Shown: in pieces, positions 26,573 through 37,468 of the stretch | Layout of the letters: every line of letters starts with the position of its first letter | Numbering within the stretch: the first letter of the stretch is position 1 | NCBI RefSeq assembly: GCF_001428665.1 | Contig: NZ_LMIJ01000010.1 | Location: 225,731-289,730 of the forward strand | DNA from: Acidovorax sp. Root219 | GTDB taxonomy: Bacteria > Pseudomonadota > Gammaproteobacteria > Burkholderiales > Burkholderiaceae_C | DNA length: 64,000 nt | Direction of reading: 5' to 3' | Position numbers and translations under genes: made by a program | The notes under the pieces: generated by a model | Seen by the model: only the letters and a program-made list of their open reading frames with translations | Databases searched by the model: none | What the model was told of the DNA's origin: nothing

Positions 26573-27493
26573 TCAGGCGGCTTTCTTGGGCATTTGCTCC
26601 ACCCACTCGCGGGGGGCCATGGGAAAGCCCAGGCGCTCGCGGCTCTCGTAGTAGCTTTGCGCCACGGCGCGCGCCAGGTTGCGGATGCGGCCGATGTAGG
26701 CAGCACGCTCGGTCACGCTGATGGCACCGCGCGCATCCAGCAGGTTGAAGCTGTGCGCAGCCTTGAGCACCTGCTCGTAGGCCGGCAGGGCGAGCTGCTG
26801 CTCCATGAGGTGCTTGGCCTGCTTTTCGTGCGCATTGAAGGCGGTGAACAGGAAGTCGGCGTCGCTGTGCTCGAAGTTGTAGGTGGACTGCTCCACCTCG
26901 TTTTGCTTGTAGACGTCGCCATAGCTCAATTTCGAGCCATCGGCACCCTCGGTCCAGGTCAGGTTGTAGACGTTGTCCACGCCCTGCAGGTACATGGCCA
27001 GGCGCTCCAGGCCATAGGTGATCTCGCCCGTGGCGGGCTTGCAGTCGATGCCGCCCACCTGCTGGAAGTAGGTGAACTGCGTCACTTCCATGCCGTTGAG
27101 CCAGACTTCCCAGCCCAGTCCCCAGGCGCCCAGGGTGGGGTTCTCCCAATCGTCTTCGACGAAGCGGATGTCGTTCTTCTTGAGATCGAAGCCCAGCGCT
27201 TCGAGCGAGCCCAGGTAGAGCTCCAGGATGTTGGCCGGTGCGGGCTTCAGAACCACCTGGAACTGGTAGTAGTGCTGCAGGCGGTTGGGGTTCTCGCCGT
27301 AGCGGCCATCCTTGGGGCGGCGGCTGGGCTGCACGTAGGCGGCCTTCCAGGGCTCGGGGCCGATGGCGCGCAGGAAGGTGGCGGTGTGCGAGGTGCCAGC
27401 GCCCACTTCCATGTCGTAGGGCTGCAAAAGGGCGCAGCCCTGCGCGTCCCAGTAGGACTGCAGCTTCAGAATGATTTGCTGGAATGTCAACAT
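26573..27493 (-). CDS. glyQ: Glycine--tRNA ligase alpha subunit
   Basis: The 306-residue alpha subunit carries the catalytic core for glycine activation. It begins [20 protein letters not shown] and contains [40 protein letters not shown] and FTYFQQVGG, all highly conserved. It is the first gene of the run glyQ-glyS-gmhB-plsC-ygjP-persulfide dioxygenase. Its promoter must lie in the 451 bp gap upstream. Confidence 0.98.
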   Translation of the reverse strand: MLTFQQIILKLQSYWDAQGCALLQPYDMEVGAGTSHTATFLRAIGPEPWKAAYVQPSRRPKDGRYGENPNRLQHYYQFQVVLKPAPANILELYLGSLEALGFDLKKNDIRFVEDDWENPTLGAWGLGWEVWLNGMEVTQFTYFQQVGGIDCKPATGEITYGLERLAMYLQGVDNVYNLTWTEGADGSKLSYGDVYKQNEVEQSTYNFEHSDADFLFTAFNAHEKQAKHLMEQQLALPAYEQVLKAAHSFNLLDARGAISVTERAAYIGRIRNLARAVAQSYYESRERLGFPMAPREWVEQMPKKAA

Positions 27494-27681
27494 GGCGTCT
27501 GTGGCGCTGGCGGACCAGGGCCGGGCAAAGGGGGATGAAAAAGCCGAAGGCGCGCAGCAGACAGACCCGGGGGGCTTTGCAGCGTGCGCGCAAAACCCGT
27601 GATTTTACGGCGCTGCAGCAAGCCTTCGCTCGCAAGGCCCTGGGAGGCCGCGCCAGAGCGCGAAAACAAAGCACCAAGTAC

Positions 27682-27714
27682 AAAGGCCGGGGCCCTTTTG
27701 GAGCCCCGGCCTTT
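27682..27714. terminator. Strong GC-rich hairpin in the ansB-glyQ gap
   Basis: AAAGGCCGGGGC (27682-27693) and GCCCCGGCCTTT (27703-27714) form a perfect 12-bp stem. It lies downstream of the asparaginase gene and upstream of glyQ. The flanking T-run is short on the minus strand. It could terminate asparaginase transcription or sit in the glyQ leader. Confidence 0.6.
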
Positions 27715-27737
27715 CCAACCAGTTGCGCGGGCAGTCT

Positions 27738-27943
27738 GCCGGTGCGCACCGGTGGCCGCCCCTTGGGGCGACCGGTCGGCGCACGCGTGGTGCGCCAAGT
27801 CAAGTATCAGCACTTCAATGCCGCGCAACATCCCAGGCTGCGAAACTGGCACGGCGAAAGCCAGCGCCCCCGCGCAAGGGCCGCCCCGCCGCGCTGGGGG
27901 CGTCCCCCTTCCAGGGGGAAGACGCGAAGCGGCTCAGGGGGTT
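27738..27943. repeat. GC-rich intergenic palindromic element, REP-like
   Basis: The gap holds an imperfect long inverted repeat at about 27739-27782 (GTGCGCACCGGT on the left, ACCGGTCGGCGCAC on the right). A second block at 27862-27943 has a TCCCCCT/AGGGGGA stem (27903-27919) followed by GACGCGAAGCGGCTCAGG. The second block resembles a dispersed intergenic motif I associate with Comamonadaceae genomes. That attribution is from memory and no second copy lies in this window. No gene is seen in the gap. Confidence 0.45.
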
Positions 27944-27944
27944 G

Positions 27945-30080
<2,136 letters not shown>

Positions 30081-30081
<1 letters not shown>

Positions 30082-30114
30082 AAAAACCCGCCCATCCCTT
30101 GCAGGATGGCGGGT
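30081..30114 (-). terminator. Rho-independent terminator of fabA-fabB
   Basis: On the minus strand AACCCGCCATCC pairs with GGATGGGCGGGTT, one bulge allowed, and is followed by a run of T (plus-strand A at 30081-30086). It begins 18 bp after the fabB stop and touches the convergent lysR stop codon. Confidence 0.88.
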
Positions 30115-30132
30115 TGCCGGAGATCGCGCGGA

Positions 30133-31347
30133 TCAGTTATCCCATCGGCGCAGAACCAGGCTGGCGTTGGTGCCGCCAAAGCCGAAGCTGTTGGACAGCG
30201 CGGTGCGGATCGGCGCATCGCGCGTCTCGCGCACCAGGGGCATGCCCTCGGCGGCGGGCTCCAGGTTGTCGATGTTGGCCGAGCCGGCGATGAAGCCCTG
30301 GCGCAGCATCAAAAGGCAGTAGATCGCCTCCTGCACACCGGTGGCGCCCAGCGAGTGGCCGGTGAGCGACTTGGTGGACGAGAACGGGGGAATGGCGTCA
30401 CCGAAGACTTCGCGGATCGCACGCAACTCGGGCACGTCGCCCACGGGTGTGGAGGTGCCGTGGGTGTTGATGTAGTCGATGGAGCCGTCCACCGTGGCGA
30501 TGGCCTGGCGCATGCAGGCGATGGCGCCGTCACCCGAGGGGGCGACCATGTCGGCGCCGTCCGAGGTGGCGCCGAAACCGACGATTTCGCCCAGGATGGT
30601 GGCGCCGCGTGCCTGTGCATGTTCCAGGCTTTCGAGCACCACGGCACCGCCGCCGCCCGACAGCACGAAGCCGTCGCGGTGGGCGTCATAGGCGCGCGAG
30701 GCTTTTTCGGGCGTGGCGTTGTAGGCGCTGGACATGGCGCCCATGGCGTCGAACAGCAGGCCCATGCCCCAGCTGACTTCTTCGCCGCCACCGGCGAACA
30801 TCACGTCCTGCATGCCCCAGGCGATCTGCTGGGCGGCTGCGCCGATGCAGTGCGCCGAGGTGCTGCAGGCCGAGGTGATGGAGTAGTTGATGCCCTTGAT
30901 GCCGAAGTTGGTCGACAGGCAGGCGGACACGGTGGAGCTCATGCAGCGCGTGACCTGGTAAGGCCCCACGCGGCGGATGCCCTTGCTGCGCAGGATGTCG
31001 GCGGCCTCGATCTGGTTGGCGGGCGAGCCGCCCCCCGAGCCCATGATGAGCCCGGTGCGCGGGTGCGAGACCTGCTCGGGCGTGAGGCCCGATTCGGCAA
31101 TGGCGTTGGCCAGCGAAATGTGGGCATAGGCCGCCGCATCGCCCATGAAGCGCAGCTGCTTGCGGTCGATCAGCTCTTCGAGGTTGATCTGCGGCACGCC
31201 GGCCACCTGGCTGCGCATGCCCAGCTCGGTGAACTGGGGCATGGCGCGGATGCCCGGACGGCTCTCGCGCAGCGACTCGGTGACGCTGGCATTGTCATTG
31301 CCAATGCACGAGACGATGCCCGTGCCCGTGATGACCACGCGTTTCAT
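30133..31347 (-). CDS. fabB: 3-oxoacyl-ACP synthase I
   Basis: The 404-residue condensing enzyme elongates acyl-ACP and is needed for unsaturated fatty acids. It shows the catalytic triad in context: the Cys in SACSTSAHC near residue 163, the first His in [12 protein letters not shown] and the second His in [12 protein letters not shown]. The glycine-rich C-terminus [13 protein letters not shown] is also present. The start ATG overlaps the fabA stop (ATGA, 31344-31347). The fabA-fabB pairing marks the anaerobic route to unsaturated fatty acids. Confidence 0.97.
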   Translation of the reverse strand: MKRVVITGTGIVSCIGNDNASVTESLRESRPGIRAMPQFTELGMRSQVAGVPQINLEELIDRKQLRFMGDAAAYAHISLANAIAESGLTPEQVSHPRTGLIMGSGGGSPANQIEAADILRSKGIRRVGPYQVTRCMSSTVSACLSTNFGIKGINYSITSACSTSAHCIGAAAQQIAWGMQDVMFAGGGEEVSWGMGLLFDAMGAMSSAYNATPEKASRAYDAHRDGFVLSGGGGAVVLESLEHAQARGATILGEIVGFGATSDGADMVAPSGDGAIACMRQAIATVDGSIDYINTHGTSTPVGDVPELRAIREVFGDAIPPFSSTKSLTGHSLGATGVQEAIYCLLMLRQGFIAGSANIDNLEPAAEGMPLVRETRDAPIRTALSNSFGFGGTNASLVLRRWDN

Positions 31348-31874
31348 GCTGCCTCCCCTGGGGCTGCGCCGGCTTCCTCGCGCTTGAACAGGCCCACGCG
31401 CAAGTCGCTGGCCACGTAGATTTCCTTGCCGTCAGCATACAGGCGCGCGTCGCCGATGGCCATGACCAGTTTGCGCTTGATCACGCGCTTGATGTCGATC
31501 TCGTAAGTGACCAATTTGACGTCCGGGCCCACTTCGCCGGTGAACTTGACTTCGCCGGCGCCCAGGGCGCGGCCCTTGCCCGGCAGGCGCAGCCAGGTCA
31601 GGTAAAAACCGATCAGCTGCCACATGGCGTCCAGGCCCAGGCAACCGGGCATGACCGGGTCACCCTGGAAATGGCAGGCAAAGAACCAGAGGTCAGGACG
31701 CACGTCCAGCTCGGCGCGGACCTTTCCCAGCCCGTGCTCGCCACCATCGCTATCGATGTGCGTGATGCGGTCGAACATCAGCATGGGCGGCAGCGGCAGG
31801 CGCCCGCTGTCAGCGTCGAACAGCCGGCCCTCGCCCGAGGCGATCAGTTGTTCGTAGGAAAAGGAATCTGCCAT
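31344..31874 (-). CDS. fabA: 3-hydroxydecanoyl-ACP dehydratase/isomerase
   Basis: The 176-residue hot-dog enzyme dehydrates 3-hydroxydecanoyl-ACP and isomerises trans-2 to cis-3-decenoyl-ACP, the branch point to unsaturated fatty acids. It contains [15 protein letters not shown], the catalytic His in [20 protein letters not shown] and the matching Asp in the same segment. The size is close to E. coli FabA (172). The start at 31874 gives [10 protein letters not shown]; an earlier in-frame start adds 13 atypical residues. Confidence 0.96.
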   Translation of the reverse strand: MADSFSYEQLIASGEGRLFDADSGRLPLPPMLMFDRITHIDSDGGEHGLGKVRAELDVRPDLWFFACHFQGDPVMPGCLGLDAMWQLIGFYLTWLRLPGKGRALGAGEVKFTGEVGPDVKLVTYEIDIKRVIKRKLVMAIGDARLYADGKEIYVASDLRVGLFKREEAGAAPGEAA

Positions 31875-31934
31875 TTTCAGTCGTGCTCCAGAACAGCGGC
31901 CACACCGCTTCAAATCATCGTTGTATCCAACACA

Positions 31935-31952
31935 AGCCCCCGCTTGCGGGCT
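31935..31952 (-). terminator. Small hairpin between lnt and fabA
   Basis: AGCCC and GGGCT flank a short GC loop on the 168 bp stretch separating lnt from fabA. On the minus strand it is followed by TTGTGTT. It may be a weak terminator of corC-lnt or part of the fabA leader. No clear promoter could be assigned. Confidence 0.33.
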
Positions 31953-32042
31953 CTATTATCAAGGCACGGCGAGCCTGTGCCGCGCATTGGCCTGCCAGGG
32001 CACTGGGGCACCCCTGCCGCAGCTGACCAGGATCAAGGCCCG

Positions 32043-33674
32043 CTACTCCCGAAAACCACCGTTTTTCGACCGCACCGCCCGGCCACGCCGACCCGCCCCG
32101 AGGGCCGCCACCAGCACGATGGCGGCCGCCAGCAGTGCCAGGGGAACCAGGCCCCAGCGCGACACCCAGAAGGCGTAGGGCGTGATGGCCCAGCCCTGCT
32201 GCGCATCCATTCCCCGGCCGTGCACCGCGCCCAGCAGCACGCCACGGGTGTGGCGCTCCAGCTGGTGCGTGACCACGCCCCGATGATCGATGATGGCCGT
32301 GGCACCGGTGTTGGTGGCGCGCACCATCGGGCGTTCGAACTCCAGCGCGCGCATGCGGCTGATGTGCAGGTGCTGGTCGATGGCCACCGTATTGCCGAAC
32401 CAGCCGATGTTGCTGAAATTGACGAACACCGTGGGGGCGCCGGCCGGATCGGCAAAGCGCGCTCCCAGCTCCTCGCCAAACAGATCCTCGTAGCAGATGT
32501 TGGGGGCGATGCGCTGGCCCGCAAAGGCAAACGGCGCCTGGCCCAAGCCCCCCCGGTTGAAGTCCCCCAGGGGGATGTTCATCATCTGCGTGAACCACTT
32601 GAAGAAGGGCGGGATGAACTCGCCGAACGGCACCAGGTGGTGCTTGTCGTAGCGGTAGGGTTCGGCCAGCCCCGCCCGTGCACCCAGCACCGAGTTGGTG
32701 TAGCCCTCGCGCTCATCCCCCAGCGGAATGCCCAGCAGTACCGCCTGCGAGCCGCTGGCATAGCGCTGGGAGATGCCTTCGAGGTAGCCCGGTATCAGCT
32801 GCTGCGGCAGCAGGGGAATGGCCGTCTCGGGCGCCACGACCAGGGGCGCGGTGGCACGCTCCAGTTGCTCGCGGTACCACTGCAATGCCATGGGAACACC
32901 CGAGCCCGGCTGGAATTTCTCGTCCTGCGGGATATTGCCCTGCAACAACGCCAGTTGCAGCGGGGCCGGTGCGCGCGCCGCAGGGGTGTGGCACAGCTCC
33001 ACGGCGCAGTGGCGGTCCACCGTGGCCAGACCCAGCACCGCCAGCCCGCCCGCCACCAGGGCCCAGGCGCGCAGGCGGAGCAGATCGCTGGCGCGCGCCT
33101 GCACGAGCAGCATGGCGATGGCGGCCGCGACGAAGCACAGGCCGTAGACACCCACGTAGCGCGCCAACGCCGCCAGCGGGCCATCCACATGGGCATAACC
33201 GCCGGCGCCCCAGGGAAAACCGGTCCAGAGCCAGCCGCGCGCCATCTCGGCCAGCGTCCAGAGCGCTGCGAACAGCAGCGCAGCGCCTGCACGGTGCACC
33301 ACGGCCAGCCGGCAGAAGACGCCGAGCGCGAGCGCGTAGTAGCTGGCCAGAAAGGCCGCCAGCCCCAGGATGGCAGCCACCGTGAGCGGCGCAGCCAGCC
33401 CGCCATAGGTGTGCATGGAGATATAGAGCCACCAGAAGGTGCCGCACAGCCAGGCGGTGGCAAAGGCAAAACCCAGCAGCGCGCCACGGCGCCCCGTGGG
33501 GGCTCCCGCGCGCACTTGCCAGGCCAGCACGGCCAGCGATGCGATCTGCAGCCACCATTGGGGCTGCCCATTCCAGGGCAAGGCCAGCGAGGCCGCCTGC
33601 GCGAGCCCCGCCAGCACGGCGATCAGCACGGGCAAGGCAAGTCCGGATCCCTGCGTTCGGTACGCCAACCCCAT
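32043..33674 (-). CDS. lnt: Apolipoprotein N-acyltransferase
   Basis: The 543-residue inner-membrane enzyme adds the third acyl chain to lipoproteins. The N-terminal half has several hydrophobic spans (residues 10-200). The nitrilase-like domain from about 220 holds the catalytic Glu (VVAPETAIPLLP), Lys (YDKHHLVPFGEFIP) and Cys (IAPNICYEDLFG), plus NFSNIGWFGNTVAIDQH. A last span lies at the C-terminus. Its ATG overlaps the corC stop (TGATG), the usual corC-lnt pairing. Confidence 0.95.
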   Translation of the reverse strand: MGLAYRTQGSGLALPVLIAVLAGLAQAASLALPWNGQPQWWLQIASLAVLAWQVRAGAPTGRRGALLGFAFATAWLCGTFWWLYISMHTYGGLAAPLTVAAILGLAAFLASYYALALGVFCRLAVVHRAGAALLFAALWTLAEMARGWLWTGFPWGAGGYAHVDGPLAALARYVGVYGLCFVAAAIAMLLVQARASDLLRLRAWALVAGGLAVLGLATVDRHCAVELCHTPAARAPAPLQLALLQGNIPQDEKFQPGSGVPMALQWYREQLERATAPLVVAPETAIPLLPQQLIPGYLEGISQRYASGSQAVLLGIPLGDEREGYTNSVLGARAGLAEPYRYDKHHLVPFGEFIPPFFKWFTQMMNIPLGDFNRGGLGQAPFAFAGQRIAPNICYEDLFGEELGARFADPAGAPTVFVNFSNIGWFGNTVAIDQHLHISRMRALEFERPMVRATNTGATAIIDHRGVVTHQLERHTRGVLLGAVHGRGMDAQQGWAITPYAFWVSRWGLVPLALLAAAIVLVAALGAGRRGRAVRSKNGGFRE

Positions 33675-34549
33675 CAAGCGCCAGCCTGGCTCTCTTCGAT
33701 CCGCGATACCTTGAACCAGCGCACGGCGCCGCCCTTGGTATGCAGCACCACGAAGTGCAGGCCACCGAGCTCCACCTGCTCGCCACGCTTGGGCACATGG
33801 CCCATCTCGTGGGCGATGAGGCCGCCAATGGTGTCGAATTGTTCCTCGGCATCGCTGCCCTGCAGCGTGACCTCGAAGGACTCGGCCACGCGTTCGATGG
33901 GCGTGTCGCCGCTCACGCGGTAGGTGCGGTCGGCCAGGGCGAAGATGTCGCCCGCATCCTCGGGGATATCGAACTCGTCCTCGATCTCGCCCACGATCTG
34001 TTCGAGCACGTCTTCGATGGTGACGAGCCCTGCCACGCGGCCGAACTCGTCGATCACGATGGCCAGGTGGTTGCGATTGCCGCGAAACTCGCGCAGCAGG
34101 TCGTTGAGGCCCTTGCTCTCGGGCACGAACACGGCCGGGCGCAGCAGCGCGCGGATGTTCAGCTCGGGCGCCCGCTGCAGCTTGAGCAGGTCCTTGGCCA
34201 TCAGGATGCCGATGATGTTCTCGCGCTCGCCCTGGTACACCGGAAAGCGCGAGTGCGCCGTGTTGATGACCAGGTACAGGAGCTCATCGAACGGCGCATC
34301 GATGTTGACGAGATCCATGCGGGGCGCGGCCACCATCACGTCGCCCGCCGTCATGTCGGCCATGCGGATCACACGCTCGAGCATCACACGCGACTCGGCG
34401 CCAATGACGTCGTTGTCTTCGGCCTCGGCCAGCGTTTCGATCAGCTCTTCGGTCGAGTCCGGTCCGGGGTGGATGAACTCGGCGACTTTCTGCAGGAAGG
34501 TGCGCTTGTCTTCCTTTTCGGGCAATCGCCCGGGGTGCGGGTCAGACAC
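33674..34549 (-). CDS. corC: CorC/YbeX family CBS-domain protein
   Basis: The 291-residue cytoplasmic protein has two CBS domains in residues about 65-195 (ADMTAGDVMVAAPRMDLVNI, HSRFPVYQGERENIIGILMA, HLAIVIDEFGRVAGLVTIED). A C-terminal CorC_HlyC domain follows (FDTIGGLIAHEMGHVPKRGE). Family members are linked to magnesium/cobalt resistance and, in the ybeZYX-lnt locus, to ribosome/RNA homeostasis. It overlaps lnt and is the first gene of the pair. Confidence 0.92.
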   Translation of the reverse strand: MSDPHPGRLPEKEDKRTFLQKVAEFIHPGPDSTEELIETLAEAEDNDVIGAESRVMLERVIRMADMTAGDVMVAAPRMDLVNIDAPFDELLYLVINTAHSRFPVYQGERENIIGILMAKDLLKLQRAPELNIRALLRPAVFVPESKGLNDLLREFRGNRNHLAIVIDEFGRVAGLVTIEDVLEQIVGEIEDEFDIPEDAGDIFALADRTYRVSGDTPIERVAESFEVTLQGSDAEEQFDTIGGLIAHEMGHVPKRGEQVELGGLHFVVLHTKGGAVRWFKVSRIEESQAGA

Positions 34550-34671
34550 TGTCTTGGAGTGCAGGACGTGCGGTAGTGGAACAGGCCCCTAGGATAGCGG
34601 ATTGTTGTGACATCGCCTGTCGTCCTGAGGCCAATCGGCAGGTGCAGGACCGCCTGCCCACACTGTCCGGC

Positions 34672-35403
34672 CTATTCGGCGGACTGGTGGCGCGCATGCT
34701 GCACGCCGCTGCGCACTTCCTGCACGCTGGCCAGAAAGTCCCAGAACTGCTTGGCCTGGCGCTTGAGCTGGTAGTCCACCTCGGCGAACTGCTGCTCGAC
34801 CAGTTCGGCCATCCGGGTGTCCAGGCTGGCCGGTGCGATCTGCAGGTAGGCCTCGGACTCCGAACCGTCGCGGCGCACCTGAGCGCCGGCATTGCGGGCG
34901 ATCTTGAGCATGGCGGTGTTTTCGGACAGCGCATGGATGAACACCATGTTCACCCCCTCGTTGCGGGCGTGCATCACGGCGCGCTCGAACAGGCGTGCAC
35001 CGAAGCCTCGGCCCCGGGCCTGCTTGAGCACGGACACGCCGAACTCGGCGCAGTGCTTGTACTCAGGGTGCTCGGAGAACGCCAGATGCGCCATGGCGAT
35101 GAGCTCCAGGCGCCGGTTGTAGATGCCGAAGATCTCGTCGCGGTTGAAGTCGAGCTGGTCCGCATAGCGGCGGATCTGCTCGTCATTGGCCGCGTAGCCG
35201 AAGCGCAGGTAGCGGTCGGCAGGCTCCAGCTGCAGCAGGTGGGCCGTGATGCGCTCGCGGTACGAAGGGCCGAGCGAACGGATGGGAACCATCACCGGTG
35301 GAGACATTTTGTCCTCGCTCTCATGCGGACGCCCCGTGACCGGGCGCAGCATTCCCCGGCCTGCGTCCCAGGATGCCTTGAGCCAGTTTTTGGTAGCGGT
35401 CAT
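34672..35403 (-). CDS. GNAT family N-acetyltransferase
   Basis: The 243-residue product has a basic N-terminal stretch and a GNAT domain at about residues 45-190. The acetyl-CoA loop is SVLKQARGRGFGARLFERAV, followed by VFIHALSENTAML. The substrate is unknown. The start at 35403 gives MTATKNWLKASW. In-frame ATGs at 35454 and 35505 would place a striking palindrome inside the gene, and none of the three has a good Shine-Dalgarno. TATATT sits 12 bases before the chosen ATG, so the transcript may be nearly leaderless. Confidence 0.82.
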   Translation of the reverse strand: MTATKNWLKASWDAGRGMLRPVTGRPHESEDKMSPPVMVPIRSLGPSYRERITAHLLQLEPADRYLRFGYAANDEQIRRYADQLDFNRDEIFGIYNRRLELIAMAHLAFSEHPEYKHCAEFGVSVLKQARGRGFGARLFERAVMHARNEGVNMVFIHALSENTAMLKIARNAGAQVRRDGSESEAYLQIAPASLDTRMAELVEQQFAEVDYQLKRQAKQFWDFLASVQEVRSGVQHARHQSAE

Positions 35404-35443
35404 GCTGCAAATATAAGGGTTTTCCCTAGGAATTTCCAGTGAT

Positions 35444-35464
35444 TTTTGCTGCATTGCAGCAAAA
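35444..35464. promoter_or_regulatory. Perfect palindrome, PhaR-like CTGC-N3-GCAG site
   Basis: TTTTGCTGCA and TGCAGCAAAA form a perfect 10-bp inverted repeat around one T. It contains CTGC-N3-GCAG, the consensus described for the polyhydroxyalkanoate repressor PhaR in Paracoccus. It lies about 40 bp before the acetyltransferase start, over the expected promoter. Assignment to PhaR is an inference. Confidence 0.5.
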
Positions 35465-35681
35465 TAGTGAGGTGCGTCGAATTCCTTCGAAAAGTGGGAT
35501 GACATGAAACACAGCCGGCACGGGATGCTCTCTATTTAATAGCAAAACGACCGGCATGCCGGTTGCGCACCAGCCCTGCGAGCCATCCGCCCGGCAGCGC
35601 CACGTTAAGCCTGTGGCGCACAGGATGCAAGAGCAACACCCCTGGCCACACGGGGACTGCCCGCTGTTGGCAGCTCGCCGT

Positions 35682-36638
35682 TCAAGGCATTTGGCGGGCC
35701 GGTGTGTCCTCGGCCTGCGATGTATAGGCCGACGACACGGGCACGGGCCTGGGCGCCGCAGCCGGCACGCCGCAGGCGTCAGGCAGGCCAAGGGCATCAT
35801 CCCTGGCGCTGCCGCGCGCCTTCTCCAGCACGCTCGCACGGTCGACCGACACTGCGACGGAGTCCCCCAGTTGCAGAACCGCGCTTTGCAGGCCCTGGGT
35901 CTCCGATAGATCCAGTTTCCCGGCGAGGGCGTCCACCCGCAGTGAACGCATGCCGGCCGCTTGCACCTCCATCGACGCCGTGCCCCGGCGGGTGCGTTCC
36001 GCGCACTGGGCCGGGTCCTCGGCCACTGCGGGCACCACCCAGGTGCCACAGGGCCGGCACTGCGTGGACCACAGGTCCAGGTGTGTGACGGTGCCGCGTA
36101 CGGCGATAGCCTGCCCGGCCACTTCCAGCCGCTCCACGGGGGCTTGCGCTTCGATACGGGCGCGTGCGAGTGCCAGGTGCCTGAACTGGGTGGGCAGAAC
36201 GATCTGTTCCATCCACACGGCGGGTTTCCCAGGCCGTCTGGGCTGCGCACCGGCAGGCGCCGGCACGTCAGTCCAGTGCAGGACCAGCGTGTCGCCTTCG
36301 CGGGTGGCGGTGAGCCCCGGGAATTTTCCGAGCAGCGTCTCCGGACCATCGCCGTCCCCATGGCGCGACTGCACTGTGATCCGCACATCGGGCACATCGT
36401 CCAGCACCACGCGCACCGACAACCGCGAGGCATTGTCGCCCGCCTCCTCCAGCCGCAGACCGTTCACGCCCACCAGCGCCCGGGCCTCGACGGTGTAGGC
36501 GACGGCGGTGGGCTCCGGCCTCTTGAAGCGATCCATGCCGCTCGTGAACAGCAGCGTCCAGAACAGCAGCAGGGTTCCCAGAAAAAGCCAGCGCCCGCGC
36601 CGGGGCGGGGCACGCCGTGGGGCCACGGGGGTGCTCAC
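35682..36638 (-). CDS. Membrane-anchored protein of unknown function in an ABC operon
   Basis: The 318-residue product has a basic N-terminus (residues 1-18), one membrane span (WLFLGTLLLFWTLLFTSG) and a large strand-rich domain that should face the periplasm. It has a CRPC motif near the middle and further Cys residues that could form disulfides. The strand pattern loosely resembles beta-helical adhesin-head domains, without a firm match. It starts with GTG at 36638, overlapping the permease stop (GTGA), so it is coupled to the ABC genes. Confidence 0.65.
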   Translation of the reverse strand: MSTPVAPRRAPPRRGRWLFLGTLLLFWTLLFTSGMDRFKRPEPTAVAYTVEARALVGVNGLRLEEAGDNASRLSVRVVLDDVPDVRITVQSRHGDGDGPETLLGKFPGLTATREGDTLVLHWTDVPAPAGAQPRRPGKPAVWMEQIVLPTQFRHLALARARIEAQAPVERLEVAGQAIAVRGTVTHLDLWSTQCRPCGTWVVPAVAEDPAQCAERTRRGTASMEVQAAGMRSLRVDALAGKLDLSETQGLQSAVLQLGDSVAVSVDRASVLEKARGSARDDALGLPDACGVPAAAPRPVPVSSAYTSQAEDTPARQMP

Positions 36639-37468
36639 CGCAGCTCCTTTTCTTTCAGGTGCACATAGGCCTGCAGCCACAGCAGCGCGGGCAGGCCGAT
36701 CCACAGCAGCGCGTTGATGGCATGGACGCCCGCATCCCGGGGCACGGCCCCGCTCGAAGACCACCAGGCAAACAGCACCTCACCCCGCACACCCGCCACG
36801 GAGCACACCAGCGCCGTGAGCACGAACAGCGCAAAGCCCAACGCCAGGGTCTTGAGCAAAGAGGCGCGCGCATAGTAGAGCGAGCCCGCCACGGCAAAGG
36901 CCTGCAGGGCCCAGAAAGCGACCAGAAAGCCTGCCTGCTGGGGCACCGGCATGGCCTGCCGGGCGGCCATCTTCGCCAGCGGCACGAAGAGCGCATAGTC
37001 CTCGGGCTTGAAGGTCTGCGGCTCCAGGGCCGAGCGCACTGCGATGACCATCTGCTGCACGGGCCAGGAGATCGCCAGGAACAGCAGGCTGTAGGCCAGC
37101 GGGTAGGCCATGGCCACCACCACGGCGCACAGCAGCCATTTCTCGAACACCGACGCGGGCCGCATCAATGCCAGCAAGGCCGACTCGCGCTGCGCCATGG
37201 CCCCGAAATAGCGCCCGGCGAACACGAAGCCCGTGAGAAACAAGCCCCCAAAGTACAGCGAGACCTGCACCGCGGTTTGGAACGCAGAAAAGCCTGAAAC
37301 CCCCAGCAAGAACAGCAGCAGCGCGATGTAGAGCATTCCGCACACCAGCAGGTGCGCCAGGTACTGGGGCCGCTGCTCGGCCCACTGGGCCCGCGCAAGG
37401 CGCCACCAGCGCGCCCACGAAAAAGTGGGCGATTCCGGGGCGCGCACAGGGATGAATTCGATGTTCAT
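36635..37468 (-). CDS. ABC-2-like membrane protein
   Basis: The 277-residue protein has about six hydrophobic segments: near 45-60 (LLVCGMLYIALLLFLLGVSG), 75-90, 110-135 (LLCAVVVAMAYPLAYSLLFL), 175-195, 205-225 and 250-265. No ATP-binding motif is present. It overlaps the ATPase gene upstream (ATGA, 37465-37468) and the anchored protein downstream, and is presumably the channel of the transporter. The substrate is unknown. Confidence 0.72.
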   Translation of the reverse strand: MNIEFIPVRAPESPTFSWARWWRLARAQWAEQRPQYLAHLLVCGMLYIALLLFLLGVSGFSAFQTAVQVSLYFGGLFLTGFVFAGRYFGAMAQRESALLALMRPASVFEKWLLCAVVVAMAYPLAYSLLFLAISWPVQQMVIAVRSALEPQTFKPEDYALFVPLAKMAARQAMPVPQQAGFLVAFWALQAFAVAGSLYYARASLLKTLALGFALFVLTALVCSVAGVRGEVLFAWWSSSGAVPRDAGVHAINALLWIGLPALLWLQAYVHLKEKELR

